Shown here one piece after another: positions 42,179 to 52,173 of a DNA stretch of 64,000 bases. The notes below the pieces were generated by a model. The model was not told the origin of the DNA. It saw nothing but the letters and a program-made list of their open reading frames with translations, and made no database searches. Within the stretch, counting starts at the first letter, position 1, and each line of letters starts with the position of its first letter. This stretch comes from Hexactinellida sp. DTS-2022 (Eukaryota > Porifera > Hexactinellida). Both the position numbers and the translations under genes were made by a program. The stretch lies in NCBI GenBank assembly GCA_028753945.1, contig JAPNXP010000013.1:4961501-5025500 (forward strand), written 5' to 3'.

Positions 42179-43781
42179 ATGGGCACCCGTGTATCTCGAG
42201 TTAAAATAGAAAGCGATCTCCTAACTCAGTTGAGTATTAAAACGGAATTCACAGAACAAAATCTCAAAAGCTGGCATCTCGCGTTTCTATCAGAATGTCC
42301 GAACGGGCGATTAAGCCAACGAGAGTTTGCATTTATTTTTAGAAAACTGTTCCCCCTTTCAGTTTCCACAGACAAAAAGCTCCCATCGAATATAAGTGAG
42401 TAATATAGTAAGTACAGTGTACTATTTAGTTGCTAATTATCGAAAGTAATCTTATACTTCCAATTGTCTAATGTATTACTAATAAAATATACTGATTTAA
42501 TTAACAAGAACTAAGTTAGCAGATTATTCACAAACTACACTGACCGAATTCGTGCTTTCAAACAGACTATCATTTGGACATGGTTTCACAACACGAGTTA
42601 TTTGTTTACTTTATGATGATAGAGTTATTTATTAGGGAAATATTCAAATGAACTAATATTTGTTAATTACACAATCAAATCAGTTGAGATTTTTCCAGGA
42701 TTTCCGTAACATATGGTTATTTAAATTCAGGGATTTTAGTAGAAATGATTATGTCTGTACTTTTGCTTATTATCCTATTGCTTCATTGAGCTAATGTGAG
42801 AACCCCACTTAATAAGCCGTTGCTATATATTCTAATTAGGGATTTAGATAGAATTCTCGAGTTGTATTTTAACAATTTTCGTTCCTAATTAAAATCTGTA
42901 AAAATAATATTATTATCATTATCATTAAATTGTTAGATTCAACTCAGTAGAGCAAATTTTAGTATTCAAGTTAAAGGTCATTTTATCAATTTCTAAATTG
43001 ACCTTTAAGCAAGTATCTTGGTTCATTAAGTAATTTAGAAATAACTGAGCTTTATATCTATAATTATAATTATAATTATTATCATCTTTTCCCGCTGTTA
43101 CAACATAATGTGGGGTGTATTATACAGCCATTTGTAAATACGCTCCTAATCCTGTTCTTATCCAATTTCCATTCGCCTAAATTAATGTTGCGGTATAGGA
43201 GACTCTAAGGAGAGGATTCCTAATTTTCTCGCTCCTAAATACAAATTTTCCAAAAATCATGCTCTAAAGGAGTGTCTCGCGCTCCTGGATAATTCCTTAA
43301 TAACGTGTCTGTAACATAACATAGTATGGAATGTGTCTATTCAAACTCTCCTTTAGCATTTGAAGAGGATTCCTTCAAACCCCACACCGATCTGTCGCAA
43401 CTTCTGTTCCGAGGATTTCCGGCCTCCCCGGATAATACTACAGATTTTAACGGATTTGCGACTGTCCTGTCGACTTTATGTCGAGGGACAATCGAGGATA
43501 AGTCTATTTGGTTGTTCCGTATTCTCGATAGAGATGGAAAAGGCTTAGTATCATATAAGGATATTGTCAGTGCGTTTGGAGTTTTAATTTCGTTCGTTCA
43601 GTCCATAACTGGACAGGATGATGTGAATACTGCTGAAATAGCTGAAATGAGAACTAACAGAATATTCGAGTTTTTATGCAAAGGGACCGAGGAAAGGATT
43701 TGTAATGAGGATCTATTGAATTGGATAAAAGGGAACGAGGAAGTTATAAAACACCTCGATATATTCCTTAACAAAGTTTGA
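42179..43781 (+). CDS. Neuronal-calcium-sensor/KChIP-like EF-hand protein, two exons
   Basis: Exons 42179-42395 and 43357-43781 join in phase to 213 aa. The N terminus begins MGTRVSR, with Gly-2 fit for myristoylation, followed by a segment typical of the recoverin/NCS/KChIP group: KTEFTEQNLKSWHLAFLSEC then GRLSQREFAFIFRKLFP. The middle CRGTIEDKSIWLFRILDRDG matches the family's RGTxxEKLxWxFxLYDxDxDG stretch. The only good Ca-binding loop is DRDGKGLVSYKD, and it ends in Asp instead of Glu; the others seem lost. Such proteins sense calcium and regulate channels or kinases at membranes. The subtype is open. Confidence 0.72.
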
Positions 43782-45000
43782 CACCTTATAATCATTATAT
43801 TTATATTTATTTATTTATTAAATACTACATTTTACAGAGTAGATACCAAATATTACCACTGTAATATTAGTATTCATATAGCCTTGCTAAATGTTATTTC
43901 TTGTCATTTAGAATTTCTCAAATAAGTGGCTATAATGGTATTATACAGGAATAGAATTGAACACTCATAAGGTCACTAGAGTAATAATTATTAATTAATT
44001 AATTTTGTACGCCTAAAAGGTTAGTTTTGTATTACTCTATGGGGATTTTCGGCAGTTTTCGCGCTCCTAAACGAAAACATATCCCAATTTGCACGCCTCT
44101 AGGCGTATGGCACGCTCCTGGATAAAACCCTAGTGGCTATATTTAGTAGATGTCAAATTGGAACCAAAGGGTTTATTGCATTAGTTAGTTAAGTAACCAA
44201 ATTGCAAGTTGTCCTTCATTTGGGATGTTTTATCATAATATTAATTGCTTATATGTTAGCAGAATTAATTGAAAGTATCTCGTTACATTGTTTTTCTGAA
44301 TCTAATATTTGTTACATAAGTTTTAAAGGTATAATGAAACTTGCAATTATCCATTTCCAAGTCAACAACTTTATACTATTTTAAGGTCGTTGGATTGTCC
44401 AGAAATTATACCATCTTAATAATCAACATTTGTTCAACAAAAAATCTACTTTTTTATTTTATAATTAACAACTGTTAACAATTAGGTAATATATTTCCAA
44501 ATAATTTTCATGGAAAATACGTAGTACATATAATTTAAATACAACTATGTAACTTTTATTTCTTGTCTGGGTCACCATATGTAAAGCTTTATACAAAGTT
44601 TACACGTTGATCAATCTAAATATACATCCACACAAATACACGTGTAATTCTCATTATTAATCATTAATTACAAAAGATATGCCATGTTAGTAATACAATA
44701 CTTTATAAGAACATCGTCGGGAACTGCATATAATGTTCTTATAACCGGCATAAATTATATAGGGTATATGCCAACCATTTTCCAGTAGAATGTTCTTATA
44801 ACATGTGTTCTTATAACCGGTGTTCTTATAACCGGTGTTCTTATAACCGGCATAAATATATAGGGGGCCAACCGTTTTCCAGTAGAATGTTCTTATAACC
44901 GGTGTTATTATATCCGGCATGTTCTTATAACCGGTGTTCTTATAACCGGTGTTCTTATATCCGGCATCTACTGTACGTATTAAGAATTTAAGTTAGATTA
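43782..45000. other. Intergenic; MITE-derived block at its right end
   Basis: No gene seen. Near 43130-43310 and 44010-44130 (the first inside the preceding intron) a related text about GCGCTCCTGGATAA recurs, so a further old repeat family is present. Confidence 0.4.
44694..44973. mobile_element. Expanded MITE of the GGTTATAAGAAC family, 27 bp before the ACBD6 start
   Basis: It starts near AATACTTTATAAGAACATCG and ends ATATCCGGCATCTACTG plus TA. The inner AGGG.ATATG.CAACCGTTTTCCAG segment occurs twice, and GTTCTTATAACCGGT is repeated in tandem, so the element has expanded internally. Confidence 0.8.
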
Positions 45001-45789
45001 ATGGCCAGAGCTGATGCATTAGAGATAACTGCGCAGCTGAATTTGCTAGATTTAGAGGGCGCTGAGTTGGACAGGGGATTTAAGTTGGTATCAGGGATTG
45101 CTGCTGGCTTTACTGGGGTTTCCGATGCCCTGAGACTCTCTTTGTACGGCGCTTATAAGCAGGCCACTGTAGGGCATTGCAATACTAAACGCCCGGGGAT
45201 ATTTGATCAAATCGGACGAGCTAAATGGGACGCTTGGAAAAAGCTAGAAGGTGTGAGTCCTGTCTCTGCGAAAAGAATGTATATCGAGACAGCTGGTAAA
45301 ATTGACCTCGCAAAGGTGAATAATATTTTAAGCGGGGAAGAGGCAACAGAAGATACGGGAAAAACAGAATCTTTGTTTATAGAAAAAGTTAGTTCGCTCG
45401 CTTCTAAATTGAAAGAAGAGGATTTGAAAGAAAACTACACGACTGTACACGACTTTTCTAAATTAGGCGATCTTACAAACTTAAAAACAAACTTAGCAAA
45501 TGAAAATAAAAACTCAATTGATAACCAAGGCATGGCCCCTCTTCACTGGGCGTGTGATAGGGGTAATATAGAAATAGTAGAATATCTAATTTCAGAACAA
45601 GTTGATATAAATATAATGACACTCGATCAACAAACAGGGCTTCATATCGCTTCAAGTTGTGGACACCTTGAAATTGTAATTATTTTGTTGTCCAAAGGAG
45701 CTGATCGAACCTTGTTAGATGGAGATCTGTTAACAGCCGAACAAGTGGCGTATGATGGCGAGACAAAAATATGTTTTGAAGTTAATTAG
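45001..45789 (+). CDS. ACBD6: Acyl-CoA-binding protein with ankyrin repeats (ACBD6-like)
   Basis: 262 aa in one exon (vertebrate ACBD6 about 282). Residues about 8-105 form an acyl-CoA-binding domain, with LRLSLYGAYKQATVG and AKWDAWKKLEGVS matching the family's LxLYxxYKQATxG and WxAWxxxxG. A linker follows, then ankyrin repeats at about 175-245 (GMAPLHWACDRGNIEIVEYL, TGLHIASSCGHLEIVIILLS). ACBD6 binds long-chain acyl-CoA and supports protein N-myristoylation and lipid metabolism. The ACBD6 assignment rests on this domain pair. Confidence 0.9.
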   Translation: MARADALEITAQLNLLDLEGAELDRGFKLVSGIAAGFTGVSDALRLSLYGAYKQATVGHCNTKRPGIFDQIGRAKWDAWKKLEGVSPVSAKRMYIETAGKIDLAKVNNILSGEEATEDTGKTESLFIEKVSSLASKLKEEDLKENYTTVHDFSKLGDLTNLKTNLANENKNSIDNQGMAPLHWACDRGNIEIVEYLISEQVDINIMTLDQQTGLHIASSCGHLEIVIILLSKGADRTLLDGDLLTAEQVAYDGETKICFEVN

Positions 45790-46191
45790 TGTAAAAACAC
45801 AGTTGGAAATACTTGTTTTATTTGCATTAGTCGATTGTATTATCTGCATTAGTTATTAATATTGCAACTGAAAGCATTTTTATTATTTTCCCTCTGATTT
45901 TATTCATAGTTGCTAACTTTCAAATTTGTTTGTGGTTACATACATTATATTATAAAAGTTATTTATATATTTAGATAAATTACTTAAGTGTAAAGTTGCT
46001 GTGCATTATCAATATTATTCCCAATTTCTATTTCTGTTTGTGAGATGGACCGAAAGCAAAAGTTGAGGTCCCTAGAACACATGATAAACGAAATGGTTAT
46101 AAACTGCTATAAAAGCAACCTTTGAAATGGAAACAACAACAACAACAAAAACTCCAATCAATACACAGCCAATTTCGAAAACATTTATACA
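45790..46191. other. Intergenic with a short ORF
   Basis: A 26-codon ORF from 46045 (MDRKQKLRSLEHMINEM...) lies before the bZIP gene; it could be an upstream ORF or a first exon. AAC repeats occur at about 46132-46147. Confidence 0.3.
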
Positions 46192-46536
46192 ATGAATACA
46201 AAAATATGCATTGTTTCGGGAAGGCCAAAATGTATGCAAATGAGACTTCCATTTTCGGATACTTATTTGTTTGAAACTAAACTGAGGATTTTAAGAAAAA
46301 CAATTCGAGAATTTGGATTCAGTGACGAGGATTGCTCGCTTATAATGCAAAGAAGGAGACTACTTAAATGTCGGAAATATGTTCACGAGTGGAGGCAGAG
46401 AGATAAACAAATAATCGAAGAAATGAAGAAAAAGAAAATTGAACTGGACTTGCATATTTTTTCCCTGAGTTTTGATATCGCAAAATATAAAGCATCTATT
46501 TTGGAATCTGATTTTGATGCTAATTTTGAAATTTGA
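46192..46536 (+). CDS. Small-Maf-like bZIP protein with altered DNA-contact residues
   Basis: 114 aa in one exon. The middle follows the Maf extended homology region and basic region: FGFSDEDCSLIMQRRRLLKC then RKYVHEWRQR, against the Maf pattern RLKQRRRTLKNRGYAxxCRxKR. The core QRRRxLK is kept, but the Asn, Ala and Cys of the NxxYAxxCR signature are Cys, Val and Trp here. A short zipper-like helix follows (IIEEMKKKKIELDLHIFSLS). There is no activation domain, as in small Mafs. Small Mafs pair with CNC factors on antioxidant response elements. This copy may bind other sites or act by dimerisation only. Confidence 0.6.
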   Translation: MNTKICIVSGRPKCMQMRLPFSDTYLFETKLRILRKTIREFGFSDEDCSLIMQRRRLLKCRKYVHEWRQRDKQIIEEMKKKKIELDLHIFSLSFDIAKYKASILESDFDANFEI

Positions 46537-46877
46537 TCTGCCTTTCATTAATTGCTATAATTGTAAATTTATATTAAAATAACTAATTTGCTCTTACAAT
46601 TTGAAAAAATTGACTCCACCCACCATTGTTCAAATTATCCATAAACAGCAATTATTATGGAATATTATGATCTGTTGCAAGCACATAATTACTATACAAC
46701 ATTCAGTTTATTTTATGCATTTTCATTTATTACAAAGGCTTTAGCTATTATACAATACTAATTTGGGTTCCTATAAGGTTCAATTATATATTTTTAAAAA
46801 GTTCATTATATTATTTCGATTGCTTTTAGGCCATACCCTACTCATTTCGTTTATTATTTACTTTCAGTATTTATCGA
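46537..46877. other. Intergenic, AT-rich
   Basis: Nothing seen except a TTTACTTTCAG at 46858-46868 just before the PLC start, which could be the 3' end of a 5' UTR intron. Confidence 0.35.
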
Positions 46878-49800
46878 ATGACTGAACCAAATGGAGACCC
46901 CGTAGAGCTGAAAACCACTCAGTTTTGGCGCTTAAAAGAGGGCGAGTTGACCTGTGAGTTAGTTGAAGTTAATTTGCACAAATATTTCATTCGAGCAACA
47001 ACTGTTAAAAAGCCGGATATTCGATTGTACGATTTGTCTCTCATCAGTGACGCAAGGCGCGAAAAACCGCTTATAATGTCCACGCAAATAATCGAACAAT
47101 TGAAATCTCAATTTGGACAGGCTGCTAAATTAGAAGAACATGTTATGTGTCTAGTATTTCGTAGCGATCTGAAATGGCATTATATTGTGAGACCGACAAT
47201 GTATTATTTCTTCGCAGAAAAGTCTGTTGTAAACCAATGGGTAACTGTTGTGAATCGAGTTTGTATTTTCAAGGATTTCCTTCATCTCCCGTTGCTAACT
47301 CAGTTAGATAAAATGTACGAACAAATTAAGTTGAGTGCAACTAACAAATTGCCGATTGACTTGTTCATTAAAATACTCGGGTCAGACACGAAACGAAAAT
47401 CAAGAATTGTAGAAGGGCTCGCGAAAATTGGTTTAATTAACGCTGATAGAAGCGTCAACCTAGATAAAATGTCAAACTTGTTATTCTTCAAATTCTACCT
47501 CACACTTACAAGAGATCGATGTGATATTTTGAAAAATGTACTTTCGCCTGAAAAACCATATTTCGACAAGAAAAACTTCCAAAACTTCATAAACGTAACT
47601 CAAAGGGACCCTAGACTGAATTCCCTAAATTACCCACCATTAGTAGTCCGGAAGGTAGCTAAATTAATCACGGAACACGACAATAAAACCGATTCGGACA
47701 CAATCTCATTTGACGGAGTAGTCAGATATCTAATGAGTAAGGACAACCTAGAAATTGACACCACACAATTCAATCAGACACAAGAGATGGATAAACCAAT
47801 TTCCCACTACTTTATAAACTCCTCACATAACACCTATTTAGAAGGCAGACAAATGATGGCACTCGGTTCAATAGAAATGTACATTCAGTGTCTCCTGCTA
47901 GGTTGTAGATGTGTTGAATTGGATTGTTGGGACGATGTTAATGATGAGCCAGTTATTACACATGGTGGTGCTTTTGTGAATAAACTCAACTTTGAGGAGG
48001 TTATTAAGTCTATAGCAGAATATGCTTTTGTTGTGACGGACTATCCTCTAATCTTATCGTTTGAAAATAGATCTAAGAACCCGATTGTTCAAGATAAAAT
48101 GGTACAGTATTGTAAGAAACATTTCGGGGACATGCTATTAGAATTCCCACTTGACAGTCATCCATTGGAAGAAAATGTATTTCTACCGTCGCCCAATATG
48201 CTTAAACGTAAGATTCTCGTTAAGAACAAGCGGTTACTTCCCCCCGAACAAATGAAGGCACAGGTCGACGTGTCAGATATTCCGGACGCACCTCCTCTTC
48301 GGAAAGAGAGAATGACAACTCTAATCCGAACGGACGCGAAAATCCCCAAACAGTTCGAGAATATGAAAGAATTGGATGAGGAAATGTCTACTTTTGAGTC
48401 AGAAGCTAGTACAGTTGATAAACTAGTTAACTACGTACAGGCTTCCAAATTCAACAGTTTTGAAAAGTGTTTTGATAAGAACATTGCTTACGAAATGTTT
48501 TCCTTTTCAGAATCTAAAGCTTATGGGTTTATAATGAATCAGCCAAAGCTATTCACTATGTACAATAAATTTCAAGTTAGCCGTATTTACCCCTACTGGA
48601 AAAGAATAAATTCGGATAATTTAATGCCACAGATTTTCTGGAATGTTGGCTGTCAAATGGTAGCTCTAAATTTCCAAACCCCAGATTTGCCTATAATGCT
48701 TAATCATGCTAAATTCGAATACAATAACCGTCGTGGTTACATATTAAAACCTCCCTGTTTGCATTTGTACAGACATGAGCCTTTCAATGCATTTGCACAG
48801 GTTTCAATTCCCTATGTAGTATCAGCCTGTTTCCAATTGCGAGTGTTGTCTGCTCAATTTGTGCGTCCAGATATTAACTCGAAGATATTTGTTAATATCG
48901 AGATCTACGGGCTAGCGGCCGATACGCTACGTAACGAGAATGGCTGGAACACGAATGCTGTACAAAATAATTTTCTAGTTGAGTTTGATCCGGATGTGAT
49001 GTTCTTTGCTGAGCGAATTCTCTTACCAGATATTGCAATGGTTAAATTCAATGTGTTTGAAGAAGGAAACAAATTACTGGCCCATAGAACGCTAGCTTTT
49101 CTGGGTTTACAAACAGGGTTCCGCCACATTCTTTTGCGAGATAAGAACCTGCATCCGATGGGAATATCAAGTCTGTTTGTTGAAATTAAAATCGATGACT
49201 ATGTGCCTCCAGAAGCAGAATCCATAGTCCGGAGTCTGGTTTCACCACAGGCTGTCGGTAAGCTAGAAAAACCGGTCGAAGAGGACGATGAGACCGCTAA
49301 GTTGTACCGAATAAAAGCCATGCGGACCCTCATGGGGTCAGGGGAGCCCGGAGAGCTTGATGTCGAGATAGCTGAGGAGGGAATGAGAACTGCTCCGAAG
49401 CAAATAACCATGGATACGTTCACTGCGCTGCGAACACAACGCAGACTGCCACCTATGCTAGAGGAAGTAATGAATCGGTCTCATATCATAGATCCACTGG
49501 GAAGAGAGCATATCGGGGAGAATAAGAATTCCAAATCCCTCGAAACTAAATTAGTTAAAGAAATGTTGCATTTGAATAAAGCACAAACTTCTGAACGCGA
49601 AAAGTATAAAACATTTCTACTGAAAGAACTGAACAAGTTTACAAAGGAGACTAAAAAAACTGTAGTTTCGAAGTTTAGCGTGTCTCTTACTGACAGGGGA
49701 ATTAACCAGCAAATAGACAGTAGGGTAAAGACACGGGAAAATCAGCTCGACGATCAAATGAAGGAGAAAGAAGCCGCGTTTCTAAGAGCAGAGGAAGCTC

Positions 49801-50171
49801 TGACGATCTCACAAAACATAAAACGGACAACCCTAGCTATTCCCCAGTTACGGGTAATACATTTGGATCAAATAAATGCTTTGATTCGCAAATGTAGGGG
49901 AGAGGAAACTACAATGTTAGCTGAATTAAATGAGGAAGATAAGACCTTAGTTAAATCCGGGAGTGTAGGACTAGACAAGAAAGATGCCGCCAACTTACGG
50001 ACAGAAATTGGGGAAATGATAATTAGGAAGAAAAGGAAATCTCTCCCACAGTTGCATCGATTGCAAAAACTTGAGTTGGATAAACTGGTTGATTCACAGC
50101 GCGAGTATATAAGGGAAATGGAAACAAATGTTAATGTTTTGAAGGAAAACTTTGGCAAACTGACCGCTTAG
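46878..50171 (+). CDS. PLCB: Phospholipase C beta
   Basis: 1097 aa in one exon (family about 1100-1250). It cleaves PIP2 to IP3 and DAG below Gq-coupled receptors. In order: PH domain (about 10-140), EF-hands (about 145-300), X box from about 308 (SHYFINSSHNTYL, GCRCVELDCWDD, VITHGG, ILSFENR), Y box from about 511 (KLVNYVQASKF, SRIYPYWKRINSDN, MPQIFWNVGCQMVALNFQTP), C2 (about 635-755) and a long Lys/Glu-rich C-terminal helical domain (about 890-1097), the beta-type hallmark. The two catalytic His (about 316 and 361), the metal-binding Glu-Asp pair and the Arg/Tyr of SRIYP are kept. The YPKGxR segment reads YPYWKR. Intact, no introns. Confidence 0.95.
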   Translation: MTEPNGDPVELKTTQFWRLKEGELTCELVEVNLHKYFIRATTVKKPDIRLYDLSLISDARREKPLIMSTQIIEQLKSQFGQAAKLEEHVMCLVFRSDLKWHYIVRPTMYYFFAEKSVVNQWVTVVNRVCIFKDFLHLPLLTQLDKMYEQIKLSATNKLPIDLFIKILGSDTKRKSRIVEGLAKIGLINADRSVNLDKMSNLLFFKFYLTLTRDRCDILKNVLSPEKPYFDKKNFQNFINVTQRDPRLNSLNYPPLVVRKVAKLITEHDNKTDSDTISFDGVVRYLMSKDNLEIDTTQFNQTQEMDKPISHYFINSSHNTYLEGRQMMALGSIEMYIQCLLLGCRCVELDCWDDVNDEPVITHGGAFVNKLNFEEVIKSIAEYAFVVTDYPLILSFENRSKNPIVQDKMVQYCKKHFGDMLLEFPLDSHPLEENVFLPSPNMLKRKILVKNKRLLPPEQMKAQVDVSDIPDAPPLRKERMTTLIRTDAKIPKQFENMKELDEEMSTFESEASTVDKLVNYVQASKFNSFEKCFDKNIAYEMFSFSESKAYGFIMNQPKLFTMYNKFQVSRIYPYWKRINSDNLMPQIFWNVGCQMVALNFQTPDLPIMLNHAKFEYNNRRGYILKPPCLHLYRHEPFNAFAQVSIPYVVSACFQLRVLSAQFVRPDINSKIFVNIEIYGLAADTLRNENGWNTNAVQNNFLVEFDPDVMFFAERILLPDIAMVKFNVFEEGNKLLAHRTLAFLGLQTGFRHILLRDKNLHPMGISSLFVEIKIDDYVPPEAESIVRSLVSPQAVGKLEKPVEEDDETAKLYRIKAMRTLMGSGEPGELDVEIAEEGMRTAPKQITMDTFTALRTQRRLPPMLEEVMNRSHIIDPLGREHIGENKNSKSLETKLVKEMLHLNKAQTSEREKYKTFLLKELNKFTKETKKTVVSKFSVSLTDRGINQQIDSRVKTRENQLDDQMKEKEAAFLRAEEALTISQNIKRTTLAIPQLRVIHLDQINALIRKCRGEETTMLAELNEEDKTLVKSGSVGLDKKDAANLRTEIGEMIIRKKRKSLPQLHRLQKLELDKLVDSQREYIREMETNVNVLKENFGKLTA

Positions 50172-50704
50172 ATAATAACTTATTTATTCACTTTACTTTT
50201 CGTATTAGATAGGTTCATATTTATTTATTCTATATTCTAGAATTCTTATATTTTTCTAAATTTTCGATTTGTTACTAATTAGCGAATAATAATATTAGTT
50301 ATTTTATAATACAATAGTTCTAGGTTTTGCAAATGCAATGGTAATATTGCTCTATTAGCAAGTTATTTTCAGTTCACAAGCGAACATTTAATGTTAATTC
50401 TGATAGCAAGTTCGCCTATTAGCAAGCAAATTTCGTGCAAATTTCGACTTGCTATTAACGCGAACACCATTGCAATACAATTAACAACATGTAACAAAAT
50501 GAATTGACTTTAAAGCCGCCAAGAGGGGTACATGAATTGATAAATTGATTTATATAAGAGTATCTAACCAAATTCTAGGGGGTCGTGAGAAATAAAATAA
50601 TCTTGGCTAACTGAGATTAGTAATGGAACATGGACATTTATAGAACATAACATTATAGGATAGCTAGCTAGTTAACAGCATACTGTATATATGTTAGAGT
50701 ACGA
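50172..50704. other. Intergenic with a decayed MITE
   Basis: About 50331-50475 is a decayed copy of the family at 62916-63088 (GCTCTATTAGCAAG, TTCACAAGCGAACATTTAATG, GCGAACACCATTG). TATATATG at about 50687 lies shortly before the next start codon. Confidence 0.5.
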
Positions 50705-51994
50705 ATGGCATCCGTTACTAAGAAGGGCGAAGTTTCATTGGTCCTCGGGGGGCAATGGGGGGACGAGGGTAAGGGCAAGTTGGTGGACCTCCTTTCCGAA
50801 CGGTCAGATCTGGTATGTCGCTGCCAGGGGGGAAATAACGCGGGTCACACAGTTGTGGCAGGGGGGGTAACCTATGATTTCCATCTCCTACCGTCCGGAA
50901 TTATTCACGATAAGTGTATGTCCGTGATTGGTAACGGAGTGGTTATACATTTGCCTGGGCTATTCGCTGAGATCGAGAAGAACGAAGCCAAGGGATTAGT
51001 CAACTGGCAGGACCGTCTACGGGTGTCAGACCGCGCTCACATTGTACTGGACTTACACCAAGAAGTAGACGGGTTAATTGAGGAGGAGAAGGGAGCCGAT
51101 AGCCTGGGTACAACCCGGAAGGGGATCGGAATTGCATACGCGGACAAAGCTCTTCGCGTCGGTCTCCGTGTGTCCGACTTATTCTTAGAAGACCACAAAC
51201 TTGAGCAGAAAATACACCAAATATTCGCCGGGTATTCGAAGCGGTTTCCTCAGCTACAGCTAGACGCTGCCTGCGAGGTTAAAAAGCTTAAATCATACGC
51301 CACACGTTTGGAGCCGTTGGTATGCGACACTGTAACCCTAGTTAACCTCCGGATATCAGAGGGGGCCCGGGTATTAGTGGAGGGGGCAAATGCAGCCATG
51401 CTTGACATAGATTTTGGGACGTACCCCTATGTGACCAGCTCTAATTGTACCGCTGGAGCCGCATGCACTGGCCTGGGTATTTCTCCGCGGAAAATCGACG
51501 CTATTTACGGAGCTTTCAAGGCATACACCACTCGAGTTGGTAGCGGGTATTTCCCCACTGGTTTAACCGGGGCAATAGAGGATAAGTTACAAAGCATTGG
51601 TAGGGAGTTTGGTGTTACAACCGGGCGGAGACGCAGGTGCGGTTGGTACGATGCTGTGGTCGCTCGCTATGCACACATGATTAACTGTTTCAGTGGAATA
51701 GCCATTCTTAAGTTAGACGTGCTAGATAGCTTTGAAGAGATTAAAATAGGCGTAAAGTATTTTATAGATGGAGCTGAAATTGGGGTGCCTTCTACAATGG
51801 GAGTTTTAGAAAAAGTGACGGTAGAGTATGTTAGTTATCCAGGGTGGATATGTGATATTACGAATGTGAGAAAATTCGAGGATTTGCCGGTTAATGCACA
51901 GAATTATGTGAGAGGTATTGAGGAGTATACCGGGATGAAAATACGGTGGATTGGTGTGGGACCGGCACGCGAAGCTATTATACAGATTCCGTAG
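50705..51994 (+). CDS. ADSS: Adenylosuccinate synthetase
   Basis: 429 aa in one exon (family about 430-455). It joins IMP and aspartate using GTP, the first committed step to AMP, in the cytosol. The P-loop-like signature GGQWGDEGKGKLVDLL is at residues 16-31, with catalytic Asp and, further on, GGNNAGHTVV with catalytic His. GSGYFPTGL and TTGRRRRCGWYDAVVARY, which bind aspartate and IMP, follow, and WIGVGPAR is near the end. The first ATG is used; the ORF is intact and intronless. Confidence 0.96.
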   Translation: MASVTKKGEVSLVLGGQWGDEGKGKLVDLLSERSDLVCRCQGGNNAGHTVVAGGVTYDFHLLPSGIIHDKCMSVIGNGVVIHLPGLFAEIEKNEAKGLVNWQDRLRVSDRAHIVLDLHQEVDGLIEEEKGADSLGTTRKGIGIAYADKALRVGLRVSDLFLEDHKLEQKIHQIFAGYSKRFPQLQLDAACEVKKLKSYATRLEPLVCDTVTLVNLRISEGARVLVEGANAAMLDIDFGTYPYVTSSNCTAGAACTGLGISPRKIDAIYGAFKAYTTRVGSGYFPTGLTGAIEDKLQSIGREFGVTTGRRRRCGWYDAVVARYAHMINCFSGIAILKLDVLDSFEEIKIGVKYFIDGAEIGVPSTMGVLEKVTVEYVSYPGWICDITNVRKFEDLPVNAQNYVRGIEEYTGMKIRWIGVGPAREAIIQIP

Positions 51995-52173
51995 TTATTA
52001 TTTGTTGTTGTTTATCTATTAGTTATTATATTGTTATTGTTTATCTATTAGTTTTTGTTGATCTATTCAGTTACTACTTATTTATTTACACAATTATTCA
52101 ATATCAAATTATACAAAAACAACAACAAATGCTACATTATAGGATTGAGTTTAGCTGTAAACAACAAATTTGT

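Noticed and set aside
44687..44920. 77-aa minus-strand ORF with YAGYKN repeats
   Set aside because: Lies wholly in the expanded MITE upstream of ACBD6.
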